Assembly: GCA_033439265.1 (NCBI GenBank)
Contig: JAVTVX010000027.1
Span: 15,001-79,000 of the forward strand
Reading direction: 5' to 3'
DNA: 64,000 nt
Source of the DNA: Dillenia suffruticosa
Lineage: Eukaryota > Streptophyta > Magnoliopsida > Dilleniales > Dilleniaceae
Shown here one piece after another: positions 12,000 through 22,973 of this stretch. The notes beneath the pieces are model-generated. The model did no database searches, was not told where the DNA came from, and saw nothing but the letters and a program-made list of their open reading frames with translations. Every line of letters starts with the position of its first letter. The stretch's first letter is position 1. A program made the translations under genes and the position numbers.

Positions 12000-14900
12000 A
12001 CGGAACTCAGTCTACGCATAAAACTTTACCCAGAAATCTCAAAAATAGTATCTCAGAGACAATATCACAAATCGCAGGTGATATCTAAGATCTCAAACCT
12101 GGCTACTTACAGGCAACATGGATGTGGGTATTTTCATATCGGTCATATCGCATTTGATGTCATCCTAAACACATATCAGGGCGACTTATGTTCTAGTAGG
12201 GCCACTCTCAAAGTCTCTTACGACTATAATCCGTCTCATCTCCACTCACTCAGAGTCGGAGGTGGTCACTCGTGTGTGAGAGTCGACCACGCCTGCCTGA
12301 CTCATCTTTTATCACAAGATCACAATATATGACAATAAATAGTGCATGAAATACATATGTGACCCAATGATGCATGCATGTCATATATTTCAATAAATAT
12401 TTAAAACAGTATATAATGAAAAATGTTAAAATACACTTATCCCAATGATTCCTTATCTCACAAAGGAATCTTTCACAACGGGTTTTCTGAAGAAATCAAC
12501 TATCATACTGTATGTCAAGGTGTATTTAGCTGTCATAATACAATTTTCGGTAATATCTCTCACAAAATGTTCTTCGGTATCAATGTGTTTGGCTTTACTA
12601 TAACATTTAGGTTCTCAATTGTTGGCAATGGTGGTCTGATTATCACAATAATCATCACTGACCTCCCACTATTGCCATAACCTCTAAGTTTTTCAGAAAA
12701 TTTATGAAGCCAACCATTCTCATGAACTGCAATTGAGTATACTACAAACTCAGTTTCTATCGTAAATATAGATATACAGATTCTCTTCTTACTACTCTAA
12801 GAAGATAAAACCTAATGTTAGTTTGCGTTTATTCATATCGCTACTCCCAGTCAGTATCTGAATCCCAATGAAAAACGCAAATCACCTCATCCGTAACACA
12901 TGGAGAGGTCCGCAGTTCAAATGAGATATTTCAGAATCCTTTTTCACTGTTTTACAGTGATCCATTCTAGGATTCTATTAATACCTACTCACCAGATCGA
13001 CCGCAAAATAAACGTCTGGTCATGCATGCCTCATCGCATACATCAATCTGTATATCGCACATGTACATCTCATCGCATACACTAGAAATGTATTTTGCAC
13101 TGGAATAAGGGATTTTGCTCATCTCCCTTATTTCTTTATAAATTTTAGAACACGTCAAGATTCAAGTTTTTTTACCTTTAGCGATAAGAGTATTTTTTAG
13201 ATTGTCATCGCTCTTCTCGAAATACTCAAGAATCTACCTGATATAAAACTCTTATTAAAGAGTTAACACCATTTTCAAGCGATTCTTATGGATCCAAAAT
13301 CTGAGAATGAACTAAAACCTTATAACCATGTTACAATAGTTATTAGATACTCTCTGTTGTTCCCGGCAAACAGAATGTCACCTACATATGAGAACATGCT
13401 CATAAAGGAGTTATCGAGACGTATCAGATAAATGCAATGATCCTACTCGATCATTACAAAATCATAAAATATCACTTTCTCGTGAAATCTCAAGTGCCGC
13501 TGTCTGAATGATGGCTTAAGGTCGTATTTTGATTTCTAAAATCAACATACCTTATCGACCTGATCTACTAGAACGAACCCAGAGGGATGCTCTATGTAGA
13601 TCGCCTCATCTAGACTTCCACTACGGAAAGCGGTCTTTACGTTCTTGTGATTTGACTCTAAATCCATGTTCATGAAAATCACTAAAAGATAAACGGATCG
13701 AGATAAATTATACTATAACTCATCGATAGTCCACCCCCTCAGTCTAAGTGTAACCCTTGGTTACTAGACGGGTTATTTACCTCTTCATCAATCCGTTGAC
13801 TTTTATCTTGACTTTGAAAATCTATTTGTTCCCAATAGTCCTTCCGCCCTTAGGCAAATCAACTAGATCCCAGACCCCGTTGATTCTCATTAACTCCTTC
13901 TCTTCATTTATGACCTTCAATAAATGGTCATTTGCATCTTTTACAAAACTCTCGAAAGCCTCCCGGATCATTTTAGATTTCTCATCATCTTCTAGAGTCG
14001 CAACGAGGGTCTCACCCTCAATCGAGAAACAACGTTTAAATACGCATTCTCGATGCTCTTAGGAGGAGAGAAAATCTTTATCTCTTGATGGATCGCTCCC
14101 ACTGAGATCAAGATTCGTAATGGATTCTTGTATCCTGCCGCTAGGCTCCCCGAGCCACTAGACTCATCCATCGCATAAAGGGTAGGGTCCAAATTGATTT
14201 CACCTCTTTTAGGGAAATCATTCTCAAGAAATATGATATTACGAGACTCAATCTAGATTATAGTGCCGTCCGTGTTTGCCTAGCAACACGTATTTTCTCG
14301 CGAGCTTAACTTACCGTGTGAATGCGAGAAATCGCGGCACAATCCTATAACCTCAAGTAGTTAAGGTCAGGCTGCCTCCCTGTCCAAAACTCAAATGGAG
14401 AACTGACTAATAGTCAGTAGTTTCGTAACACTCTTCTCGAAACAGAGCCCCATGTGTAGTTTAGACAAATGTTTGCGTCCCTGCTCAGTTCTAAGAGACT
14501 GTACTTTCAAATCTAACTGATTCTTAATCTCGTTTATGAACCTCCTGAAACAGTCTAATACCTCAGACTTATACGAAATCAGATAGATGAACCGAAACAC
14601 ACGTAAGCGTCTATAAGCATCATTTTATACACAACTCCATTTCCGGCTCTCATGCTCATAAGACCACAAGAAAAGGAAGGCACAATGGTCTAACTGCAAT
14701 GGAGTCCCAGCTCCATTGCATTGCCAAATGGTTTTCTCGTCATTTTGCAATCTAGGCAAAATTCAGATACGGGTAACTCGAATCTGGTCAGCGGGTCTAA
14801 TAAATCTCTCGCTACTAACTGATTCACCATCGCTTACCCTATGTGTCTAAGTCTACTATCTCATACATTTACATCATCATCTACGTAATTAGATGTAAAG

Positions 14901-16300
14901 ACAATAGTAGAACGATAAGAAACTATTAAAAGGAGCAGCACCCAGTGCATACAATTCATCATTGATTAAAATCAGAACAATTTAGAAAATTGTCGTATTA
15001 AAAACAAAGGAATAATTTCACGCATATCCTAATCAATTTTAGATAAAGTACTAAATTGTAGATCCGTCGAATGCCAACAGTATTAAAAACGTCATGGCAA
15101 GTGTCGTTCCCTCTGACAACGACAAATGCTCTGTACTTAACATAAATCCTCCAAACTTAAGGATTCACTTGACGGAACTATATTTACGCACTCTTATCTC
15201 GAGTTACGTGGTAGATTGCTCCTGATTACAAAGGAGAGAAATCAGCGAGCATTATTGTGAATGAGACAAATCTCAATCCACGTAAAGAAGAAGGATATTA
15301 ATTTTTGCTCGTCACACTCACGAGCGAAATGACCAAATCTACCTCAAACATAGCAATTTACTTTGGTTTAATCAAATTTCTTCTTCTTGCATTCTTGTAC
15401 CTCGTTGTCGGTTTTCTCGGATGATTTTTATTACCTAGATCTCGAGTCTCGTTCGCTAGGCTTAACGCCGGGGAAGTCCTTACTTGACTCCTCTGAATAA
15501 GCATGACTCGAGTGTGGCCTACTCACCTCTAGGTGCTCCTTATCGAGCTCATATTACGTATTTACGTTAACGAAAGTACGAATACTTTCGTCAAATATGA
15601 GATAGGATTTCACGATTTCCCATGAATCAGGTAAAAACTAGATTACATCCGGTACCTAAATTCCATCCGAAATTTGCTTGTCCGTATATTTTAACTTGGT
15701 GATCATACTCGACATTTGCTTCATTGTATGATTAGTCATTTTCTTCTGCATCCTCACATTAGGAGCCGAAGAGAGCAACACAATACTCTTATGGGACAAG
15801 TCGAACCGACATTTCCATAGGATATAACTCGTAAAATGAAATTAAGTCATTACCACTGATAAGAATTGCCCTAACTTGGCAATTCTTTTCTACCATGCAT
15901 GATAGATCTTTTTATCTCGTATATCCTGAGACGCGGTGCCCACCCTAGGGCCCATCATCTCGTACCTCAGATTGCCGTTAGATTTTGCCTCTCGAGAATA
16001 AACTGAATCTACTGATAAAATCTCGCAGATCACATCATTCAGTTTATTCTCCTTGCAAAAATTTAATACGACAGCTCTCAACGCATTAAGAGAAATATTT
16101 GTGACTTGGAGATACTTATTTTTCACATTTTTGTACGCCTTACGAATCATCAAGACCAAAATGACATGAGTACAAACTCCAAAGTGAGCGTATGAGTAAA
16201 CGGACACCATACACCATAACCCGAAATCGCATCTTACCATTCGGACTTTGATTCGGCACACAAAAACCTACAAAATGTCACATTTATGAATATAAGACCC
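12000..16300 (-). pseudogene. Copia gag-pol pseudogene
   Basis: Minus-strand fragments show Copia polyprotein pieces in the expected order. An integrase core remnant lies at about 14590-14470 (YKSEVLDCFRRF, then LDLKVQSLRTEQGRKHLS). Reverse transcriptase blocks lie at about 13650-13560 (NVKTAFRSGSLDEAIYIEHP) and near 13388-13350 (YVGDILFAGNN, the altered YVDD catalytic box). Gag should lie toward 16300 and RNase H toward 12100. Frameshifts and stops are frequent and the catalytic YVDD has become YVGD, so the copy is dead. Confidence 0.75.
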
Positions 16301-16321
16301 CCAAAAATTGAAAAAATTCAA

Positions 16322-16790
16322 TTTTAAGCGACCTCACGCCCCGCCAGGGGGCCCACACGCACCGCCGCACGCCGGCGGTGCGCTCCACGTGCCGCCACGC
16401 GCCTCCACGCGCCGGCAGCGGCCTGCCCACACGCCAGACGCGCAGCACGTCTTACACGTGCTTGGCGCGGCTCGGCTCACCGCGCCCAGTCGCGGCGCGC
16501 GGGTCACTCGCCTTCATGCGCTGAGCCGTGTTGAGCCGGGTCAGACCGGGTCGGTCAACGGGTCAGGGTTGACTCGACCGCTCCGGTCAACGTGTCCCGG
16601 GTCAGACCCGGTCGGGTCGGTTGCGGGTCGGTCCGGTCAGGGTCTAACACGACCGCTGCCTATCCCCCGCTTCACGCACCTGTATGGCGCGTGCACTACA
16701 AGCGCCTGCTAGACGCGCCTCTCTGGCTCGTGCGTGTCACGCGCCCCGCGGGTCTGGGCCGGTTCTTCTTCGCCCGACGGGTCCTGCAAC
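16322..16790. other. GC-rich leader of the Copia element
   Basis: About 470 bp of very GC-rich DNA in an AT-rich window. It lies between the minus-strand primer-binding site (17310) and the start of the gag-like region, so it is the element's 5' untranslated leader. It has many copies of GACCCG/GACCGG (seen on plus as CGGGTCGGTC) and of GCCGCACGC-type words. The long plus-strand open frame here (16308-16712) is on the wrong strand and of low complexity, so I do not regard it as a gene. Confidence 0.7.
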
Positions 16791-17311
16791 GAGTTTTTCG
16801 ACCCGGTTGTCGGAAAACTCGATTCTGGCTGTTTTTTCGTATATTTTTTGACTGGAAAATATTAATGGAGATTCTCCAAATATCCTACATTCAATTTTAG
16901 GAGGATTCAAGCCCAAAAATAATGGGACTCAACCACTCTAGTCGCAGCCCTCCGCGGCCTTTCAGAAATCCCAGTTTCTGGCATCCAAAACTCACAATAA
17001 AAGACATGAAATTGTAGATCTAGATGCAAGGAACACCGTCATAACTTTTTCATGCATCGATCCGCCCTCTAAAGTTATAGATCTAAGGTTTTCATGTCCG
17101 TACGGTAGCAAATTTTGACCGGACTTTTCATGGCCCAAACATACTCCGAAAATTAAATAAAAAATATTTTTGTAATCCCTGGGCCATGGGAATTCCTACG
17201 GTGTTCTCGGATTCACGAAATTCATCCGTGATCCGAACTCCAAAATTTTAAAACTTCAAAAATAATTCCGAAAATCATTTAAATTAAATCCAACGACCGC
17301 TCTAATACCAA

Positions 17312-17802
17312 TGTTGGATTTAATCGCGCATGCGGAAGCATGAATTAAATAGATCGGAATTTTCGAGATAAATACCTCTATAGGGCAGTGTCCAAAATCC
17401 ACCGTGTCGCGATGTTCCTCGAACGGATCGCACGGTCGGATGGTGATCACGCAATCAAACCACCACCGCAATTTCATGACGCCTCAAGTCTCATGTCCGA
17501 TAAATCGCTTGACGATGGGAGATTTTTTTACGTGAAAATCTTCATCCCTCTCTCTATTTTCTCTCTCTAGAGAATGTTGAAAACCCTAGCCTTCTTCCTC
17601 TCATCGTTACTGTTCACGCATGAAGAATTGCCACATTGCTGTTGTCCACTCCAGAAGGAAAGAGTGCTCACATTTATTCAAAAAGTTAATTGGGGAGTTA
17701 CCATTTAATGGAGTGGTTAATAGGGTGGTTAATGGGATAATGAGAGTTACCCCATTATTCCTAAATTACCCAAATGTCCACCTTAATGGACATATTCCAA
17801 CA
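17312..17802 (-). repeat. 5' LTR of the Copia element
   Basis: Begins TGTTGGATTT and ends ATTCCAACA in plus-strand reading, which are mirror-image LTR termini. In the element's orientation this is the upstream LTR, next to the primer-binding site. Confidence 0.85.
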
Positions 17803-18252
17803 ACTTGCAAAGGTGAACAAATCAAAGACCGATGGCGATCGAAAAAGCAATCAATGAATCAAGCAATTGAGGCAGTTGAATAGTGAACAAGCCAATGGTG
17901 ATGAAGAAATTGGAGGACAAAGACTCAAAAGATGAATAAAGGCAGAGGACTCGAAACACAATTGAAAGGAGAACATGGCACTAATTTGAGGATCGAATTA
18001 TTGATATGACAAAATTTAACCATTTTGACAACTTGTCATATGCTTGCTTTGCCCATTATGTCACAGCACAACATTCTAGCTCATATGCCACATGATACCA
18101 ATTCAATATTTAATGATCGTGATATTAGTGACGAAATGATTTAATTATTATACTTTTGGAAATTTGTATACTTAATTACTATATTTTAAAATCTAGATGC
18201 TTAATTGTTAAATCAAAAAAAAATTCAGGGACAAAAATATATAATAACCCAT

Positions 18253-18892
18253 TGTATTTGAAAACTCCCTCTCTTTAAAGATATATTCAAAATTAAGATC
18301 AAAGGTGGATGGCAATATTTTTTGGACAAAGGATTTTTGTAAATCTTCGTACCATCAGATTTATAATCACTGTATCATTATTCATTAGTCAAATATGAAA
18401 AAGTTCATACTCCTGTTTGGAATAATCAAAGTAATTTTATTGTTAAAATAACTACATTGACATATTACTCCCTCTTTTCTTCTTTCTCCATTTCTTCTTC
18501 TTTTTTTTTTCATGTGAAGTGATTTAGAGCAAAAATTTTTCTTACCCTCTCTCCATCAAGTTCAATCTATTGAAAAGTAAACAAAGAGAGACAAAGATCA
18601 CTGTCCAATCACAAGATTACAACTAGAAATAAATAGAAATATTTAGAATTCAAAAACATTGTTTTGACCATTTCTAACAAAATTTAAAACATAATTTTAA
18701 ATTTATTTTTCAACTTAATTTCAACCATCCAAAGAAATTGTAAGATCATATCTCATATAATTTCAATAATTATATAATTAAACAAATTGAGTAAAAAGAT
18801 AAAACAAAGAAAAAAACAAAGTAAGATAAGGAACCCACAAGTCCCTAATCAATAGCTTTGCGCTCATCAGGTTGCGGCTTAGAGCATCCTGT
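18253..18892. other. AT-rich spacer, no gene seen
   Basis: Intergenic DNA between two transposable elements. It contains CT/TTC-rich and A-rich runs only; no ORF, RNA gene or repeat boundary is recognisable. Confidence 0.5.
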
Positions 18893-19199
18893 TGTAACAA
18901 CTATTAACTAATGGTTAATATTTAATCATAATTAGTAAAAATAATTAATAATTAATTGTTAGATTATTAATAGTTAGGTATAGTGGTTAAGTAATTAGTG
19001 AAATTAGTTAGAAATATTAATATAAATATAATTTCAATACATGTAATGCGAAAAAATGATGTTGTAATGAATTCTTCATTTGTCTCTCTTGTATTCTCTC
19101 TCTCTAGCTCTCTCCCTCTTTATCTCTCTTTCTCTTTCTTCTCTCCCTAATCTTTTTCTTTTTTTCATATTTTTTCTTAACCCTACTTGGGTTATAACA
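18893..19199 (+). repeat. Left LTR of the TRIM-like element
   Basis: First 307-bp terminal direct repeat, starting TGTAACAACTATTAAC and ending GGGTTATAACA, with a CT-rich 3' half. Confidence 0.75.
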
Positions 19200-19561
19200 A
19201 ATTAGTATTAGAGTATACAATTTTTAGTATAATCAATGGCCGAAAATGATTGATTTGAAAAGTTTAAAAAAGAACAAGAGCTTTTTAAGCAAGAATGGAA
19301 GAAAATATCAGAAAAATAAGATAAAATGATGGACCACATCATGACACGCATGTTTGAAATATTTGATATCGATAAAAATATCAAAATTTTGATGGAAAAG
19401 AAGCAAAAAAATGAAAAGAAATTGGAAAGCAACAAAACAAATCAAGTGGTAGAAGAAGCAATACCTAAATCTATGGAAAAGTAAGGTATTGAATCACTTT
19501 CTAAATCTCTCATTTTATTTGCTTCTTATAAATAAATGTTGAGAATAGAAGAAGGGTATTG

Positions 19562-19705
19562 CATGTCCAAGAAAGAAGGGTTTTGCTTATCCAAGAAAGA
19601 AGGGTCTTGCATGATCAAGAAAGAAGGGTCTTGCTTGTCCAAGAAAGAATGGTCTTGTATGACCAAAAAAGAAGGGTCTTGCATGATCAAGAAAAAAATT
19701 ATTGA
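19562..19705 (+). repeat. 24-bp in-frame tandem repeat inside the TRIM-like element
   Basis: Five to six copies of a unit close to CCAAGAAAGAAGGGTCTTGC plus 4 bases. The unit is a multiple of three, so the plus frame reads as repeats of SKKEGSCM/IKKEGSCL. Whether this short frame (ATG 19536) is translated is unknown; no known protein is recognised. Confidence 0.75.
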
Positions 19706-19962
19706 CGGTGGGATTTTTGTCAATTCCTCCATAAATTGAATTTTTTGCACTAAAAAGAAATTCAAGAAAAAAGTCTCTCAAATTTCTCATTTTCTATTTT
19801 TTTCCACTATTTTTCTTACAACTCAAATCACATTTATTGTTCGTTTCCATCACCTTATTTCTCAACACAAATGTAAGTCTTGATTCAATATTCATGGATT
19901 CAAATATCAATTTTTGATCTTTCATCATTGAAGACAAAGATATTTTTAAATGAGAGAAATAT

Positions 19963-20267
19963 TGTAATAACTATTAACCGATGGTTAATAGTTAATCATG
20001 ATTAATAAAAATAGTTAGTAGTTAATTGTTAGGTTATTAATAGTTAGGTGTAATGGTTAAATAGCTAGTGAAATTAGTTAAAAATATTAGTATAAATAAA
20101 ATTCTAATACATGTAATGTGAAGAAAAGATATTGTAATGAATTTTCCCTTTGTCTCTCTTGTATTCTCTCTCTAGCTCTCTCCCTCTCTATCTCTCTTTC
20201 TCTTTCTTCTCTCCTTAATATCTCTTTTTCTCTCATATTTTTTCTTTACCCTATTTGAATTATAACT
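19963..20267 (+). repeat. Right LTR of the TRIM-like element
   Basis: Second terminal direct repeat, close to the left copy. It ends about 390 bp upstream of the TRAPPC11 start codon, so it may form part of that gene's upstream region. Confidence 0.75.
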
Positions 20268-20659
20268 CCTCTTTAATGGACGATGGCAGCACTAAAAATC
20301 CATAATCCAATTTTGGATTAGAACTCGTCCGTGGCTATTTCCTCTCTATTCCGAAAACGCCAACTAGAATGACGTTTTCACTGAGAAAATGTGGAGGCGA
20401 AAAACGTTTCCAAGTGAATTCCTTCGTCTTTTAACGCCAACCGATCGGACAAATAAATCGGAAAAAAAAAGAAGAAAAAGAAAAGAGAAGACGAGAAGTG
20501 AATTAGTCTTTCCTATGCCCCAACCCGGTGGCTAACCGCAAATTGAATTGGGGGTGGAGGAAGACGAAGCATCTAGTCTGTCTTATTCGCCGTCGCCGAG
20601 GCCGGGGCAGGGGCACGGCAGTGCACTGATTGAGAGTTTAGAGAAAGTGTTGAAGGAAA
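20268..20659 (+). promoter_or_regulatory. TRAPPC11 upstream region and 5' leader
   Basis: About 390 bp between the LTR and the start codon. An A-rich stretch at 20460-20490 and a GC-rich leader near 20580-20620 are visible. The upstream ATG at 20548 opens an overlapping frame that does not match the protein family, so it is at most an upstream ORF. Confidence 0.4.
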
Positions 20660-21044
20660 ATGGAAGAATACCCAGAAGAGCTGAGGACTCCACCGGTGAG
20701 TCTGGTAGCGGTAGTTGGATGTCCGGAGCTGCACGCCCCCATCTCCACTCATCTCCATTCCGAGCATCCTCCCATCAACACCCTAGCCTTGCCCGATTTA
20801 TCCTCCAACACCGTTGCCTCTCTGTTGCCTCCATCATCATCATCATCATCTCGATCCGCAGATGATTCCTCCTCCTCCTCTGCCTCCCCCCCAATTGGTG
20901 GTATTCTCAAGAGAGATTGGCTCCTTAAGCATCGGACCAGGGTTCCTTCTGTCCTTGCTGCTCTCTTCCCTTCTAATCGCATCTCTGGGGATCCTGCCCA
21001 GTGGCTTCAGGTCTCTACCGATCTCGAAAACCTCAAGTAGGATC

Positions 21045-21101
<57 letters not shown>

Positions 21102-22936
21102 GAAGTTTGCACTTGCTCTAATTTCGTACTTGTGTGATATTTGAATACGAGCAGAGCTGCTCTTCGCGGAAGGAACATCAAATTGGTTGTTGTTGTTGTC
21201 CATTCAGATTCAACTGGTGAGTTCTGTTGTAACCCTTGAGCCGATCGTGTTAACTGATCCTCTCTTGAAAACCCTAGTATGGTGTCCTTTTTTTTTGGTT
21301 CCCCGACTTCAGACACTTCCACCCTTGGAATTGATTTATCCAAGTGATTGCCTTGCAATTTGCCTATCACTTGCGCATATTTGTAAATACAACGAACTTG
21401 CATTTACTTGACTTCTTGAATGCTCTTGTTTCTACCATTTCTACCGTGGAATATCAAAACATTAGTACTTCTGGAATTTCCACATGGATTTTTAACTTTT
21501 TCTTACAACTAAATGACTGCCACTATTAATAAGTGTGGTGGGTTTTGACTTTCCTTATACATGGTCTTTGTCTGGGGTTCGCCTCCCAAAATTTTTTTTT
21601 AGTTCACTAATGGGGGAGTCCTTTTTTCAACCTGAGACACGAGACTCTCGCCATTGATTTTTGTCAGTTCAGTAATGAGCAGTAGTCTTGTTTTTTAACC
21701 CAGGACATGAGAGTATCACTGGAACAACTTTAGACCATTTTTCCCATAGAATCTGATCACATTAAGTGGAGCCCTACTTCTTTCTGGTTTGAATGTATGT
21801 GGCTTTCTCATAGTGATCTTTGGAGGGTGGTCAAAGAGACACACCCCCAAGGTTGGGAGTTTTCCAGTTCACAGGGAAGTGTACATGTCTTAAAGAGATT
21901 CTAAAACATTGGAACAACGAAACCTTTCGTTATATTGAAGTTAAGAAAAATGCCATTATGCATGAAGTTGATTCTTTAGATGCATTGGATATTGGGAGCG
22001 GCTTGTGTGTGGACCTCAATTTGTGTAGAGGGACCCTTGAAATAATCTTGAGGAGATTCTTCTTAAGGAGGAAACTAGTTAGTGCTAGAAAACTTGGATG
22101 AAGTGGTTTATAGATGGTGACTGTAGCACTAGGTTCTTCAATTGAATGGTTAGTGGTAGGGGGCAAAGGAATTTTACTAGAAAGCTAGAGGACGAGGTCT
22201 CACTAGCTTCTATAGTGAACTCCATACCATGGTTATCAAATTGAGTTTGAATCGTAAATCAGAAACCTCATCTATTGAATCATGAATTGGATCAAATCAT
22301 GAATCGCAAGATTCAATATTATGTATATATATACCTTTTAAAAAAAATAAAATTATGAAATTAGGTATTCATAATTTATCAAATAATGTTATTCAAATTT
22401 TGGGTGAAATTAGTAATTACAAACTAGTAGTAGTTTAATCTAAGTTGTAAGATGCAAAATACTCCAAAATTTAAAAATTTAAGATTCAAGGCATTATAAA
22501 TGATATTTAATGTCTTAAAAATCATATCATAAACTCCAAAACTAATATTTAATTAATTAAAATACTAAATCTTTAAGTTTTATTAAAATCATTAATCCTT
22601 TCCAAAATCAATACTGCGATCTCCATTTTGATCATCATCTTCCAACAAAACAACCCCATTTTCTTTATCATCGTCTTCTTCCTCTTCTTTGTTCTTCCCC
22701 ATTGCCATCTTAAATCACTTTTATTTCTTCATTTTCAGTCGCTTTTCCTTTTTTTTTTTTATCAACATTCAAGTTTTTTGAACCTATTAAAAAATGTAAT
22801 GAGAAATTTATGTAAAACAATATTCTTACTTTTATATTTGTCTCAAATGATGGATCCAAAAATTTGAAATTAAGACTCTGTTGTTATTGTAATATTCTAT
22901 CCTTAATTATATGATTATAAAACTAAATTATTTATA

Positions 22937-22973
<37 letters not shown>

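Larger units (their letters stand above)
11088..17802 (-). mobile_element. Degenerate full-length Copia LTR retrotransposon, minus orientation
   Basis: LTRs at 11088-11578 and 17312-17802 are both 491 bp and flanked by the 5-bp duplication ACTTG (11083-11087 and 17803-17807). On the minus strand the upstream LTR ends in CCAACA, followed at once by TTGGTATTAGAGCGG (17311-17297), an initiator-Met primer-binding site with one or two changes. A purine tract GTGAGAGA abuts the other LTR at 11579. This fixes the orientation as minus. The inner region is about 5.7 kb and full of stops. The outer LTR begins TA instead of TG, a point mutation of the terminus. Confidence 0.85.
10180..18252. mobile_element. 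Long-TIR DNA element (MULE-like, non-autonomous) interrupted by Copia
   Basis: The two ends are inverted and clearly related. Left: ATGGGTTA at 10180, then AATAATTAAATCATTTT, CATATGAGCT and AAATTGGTCAAATTTTG. Right, read on the other strand: ATGGGTTA from 18252, AATAATTAAATCATTTC, CATATGAGCT and AAATGGTTAAATTTTG. The inverted repeats extend for about 220 bp with indels. Without the 6.7-kb Copia insertion the element is about 1.35 kb, with no transposase seen. The long inverted repeats suggest a Mutator-like family, but no exact 9-bp target duplication was recognised. Confidence 0.55.
18893..20267 (+). mobile_element. Short LTR retroelement (TRIM/SMART type)
   Basis: Two direct repeats of about 306 bp (18893-19199 and 19963-20267) begin TGTAA and end in ATAACA/ATAACT. 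Immediately after the left copy, TTAGTATTAGAGTAT resembles the initiator-Met primer-binding site TGGTATCAGAGC; just before the right copy, AAATGAGAGAAA is a polypurine tract. The flanking 5-mers CCTGT and CCTCT differ at one position. The 0.76-kb interior has no polymerase, only a lysine/glutamate-rich gag-like stub and a 24-bp tandem repeat. It is therefore non-autonomous. Each LTR ends in a long CT-rich tract. Confidence 0.75.

Noticed and set aside
16308-16712. 134-residue plus-strand ORF rich in His/Pro/Ala/Arg
   Set aside because: It lies antisense in the GC-rich leader of the Copia element; high GC removes stop codons by chance and no domain is visible.
19562-19705. CRISPR-like regular repeats
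   Set aside because: The units are contiguous with no unique spacers and lie in a plant retroelement; this is a minisatellite.
20548-20865. ORF starting upstream of and overlapping the TRAPPC11 start
   Set aside because: Different frame, ends in a (ATC)n-derived isoleucine run, and the conserved protein start is at 20660. It could at most be an upstream ORF.
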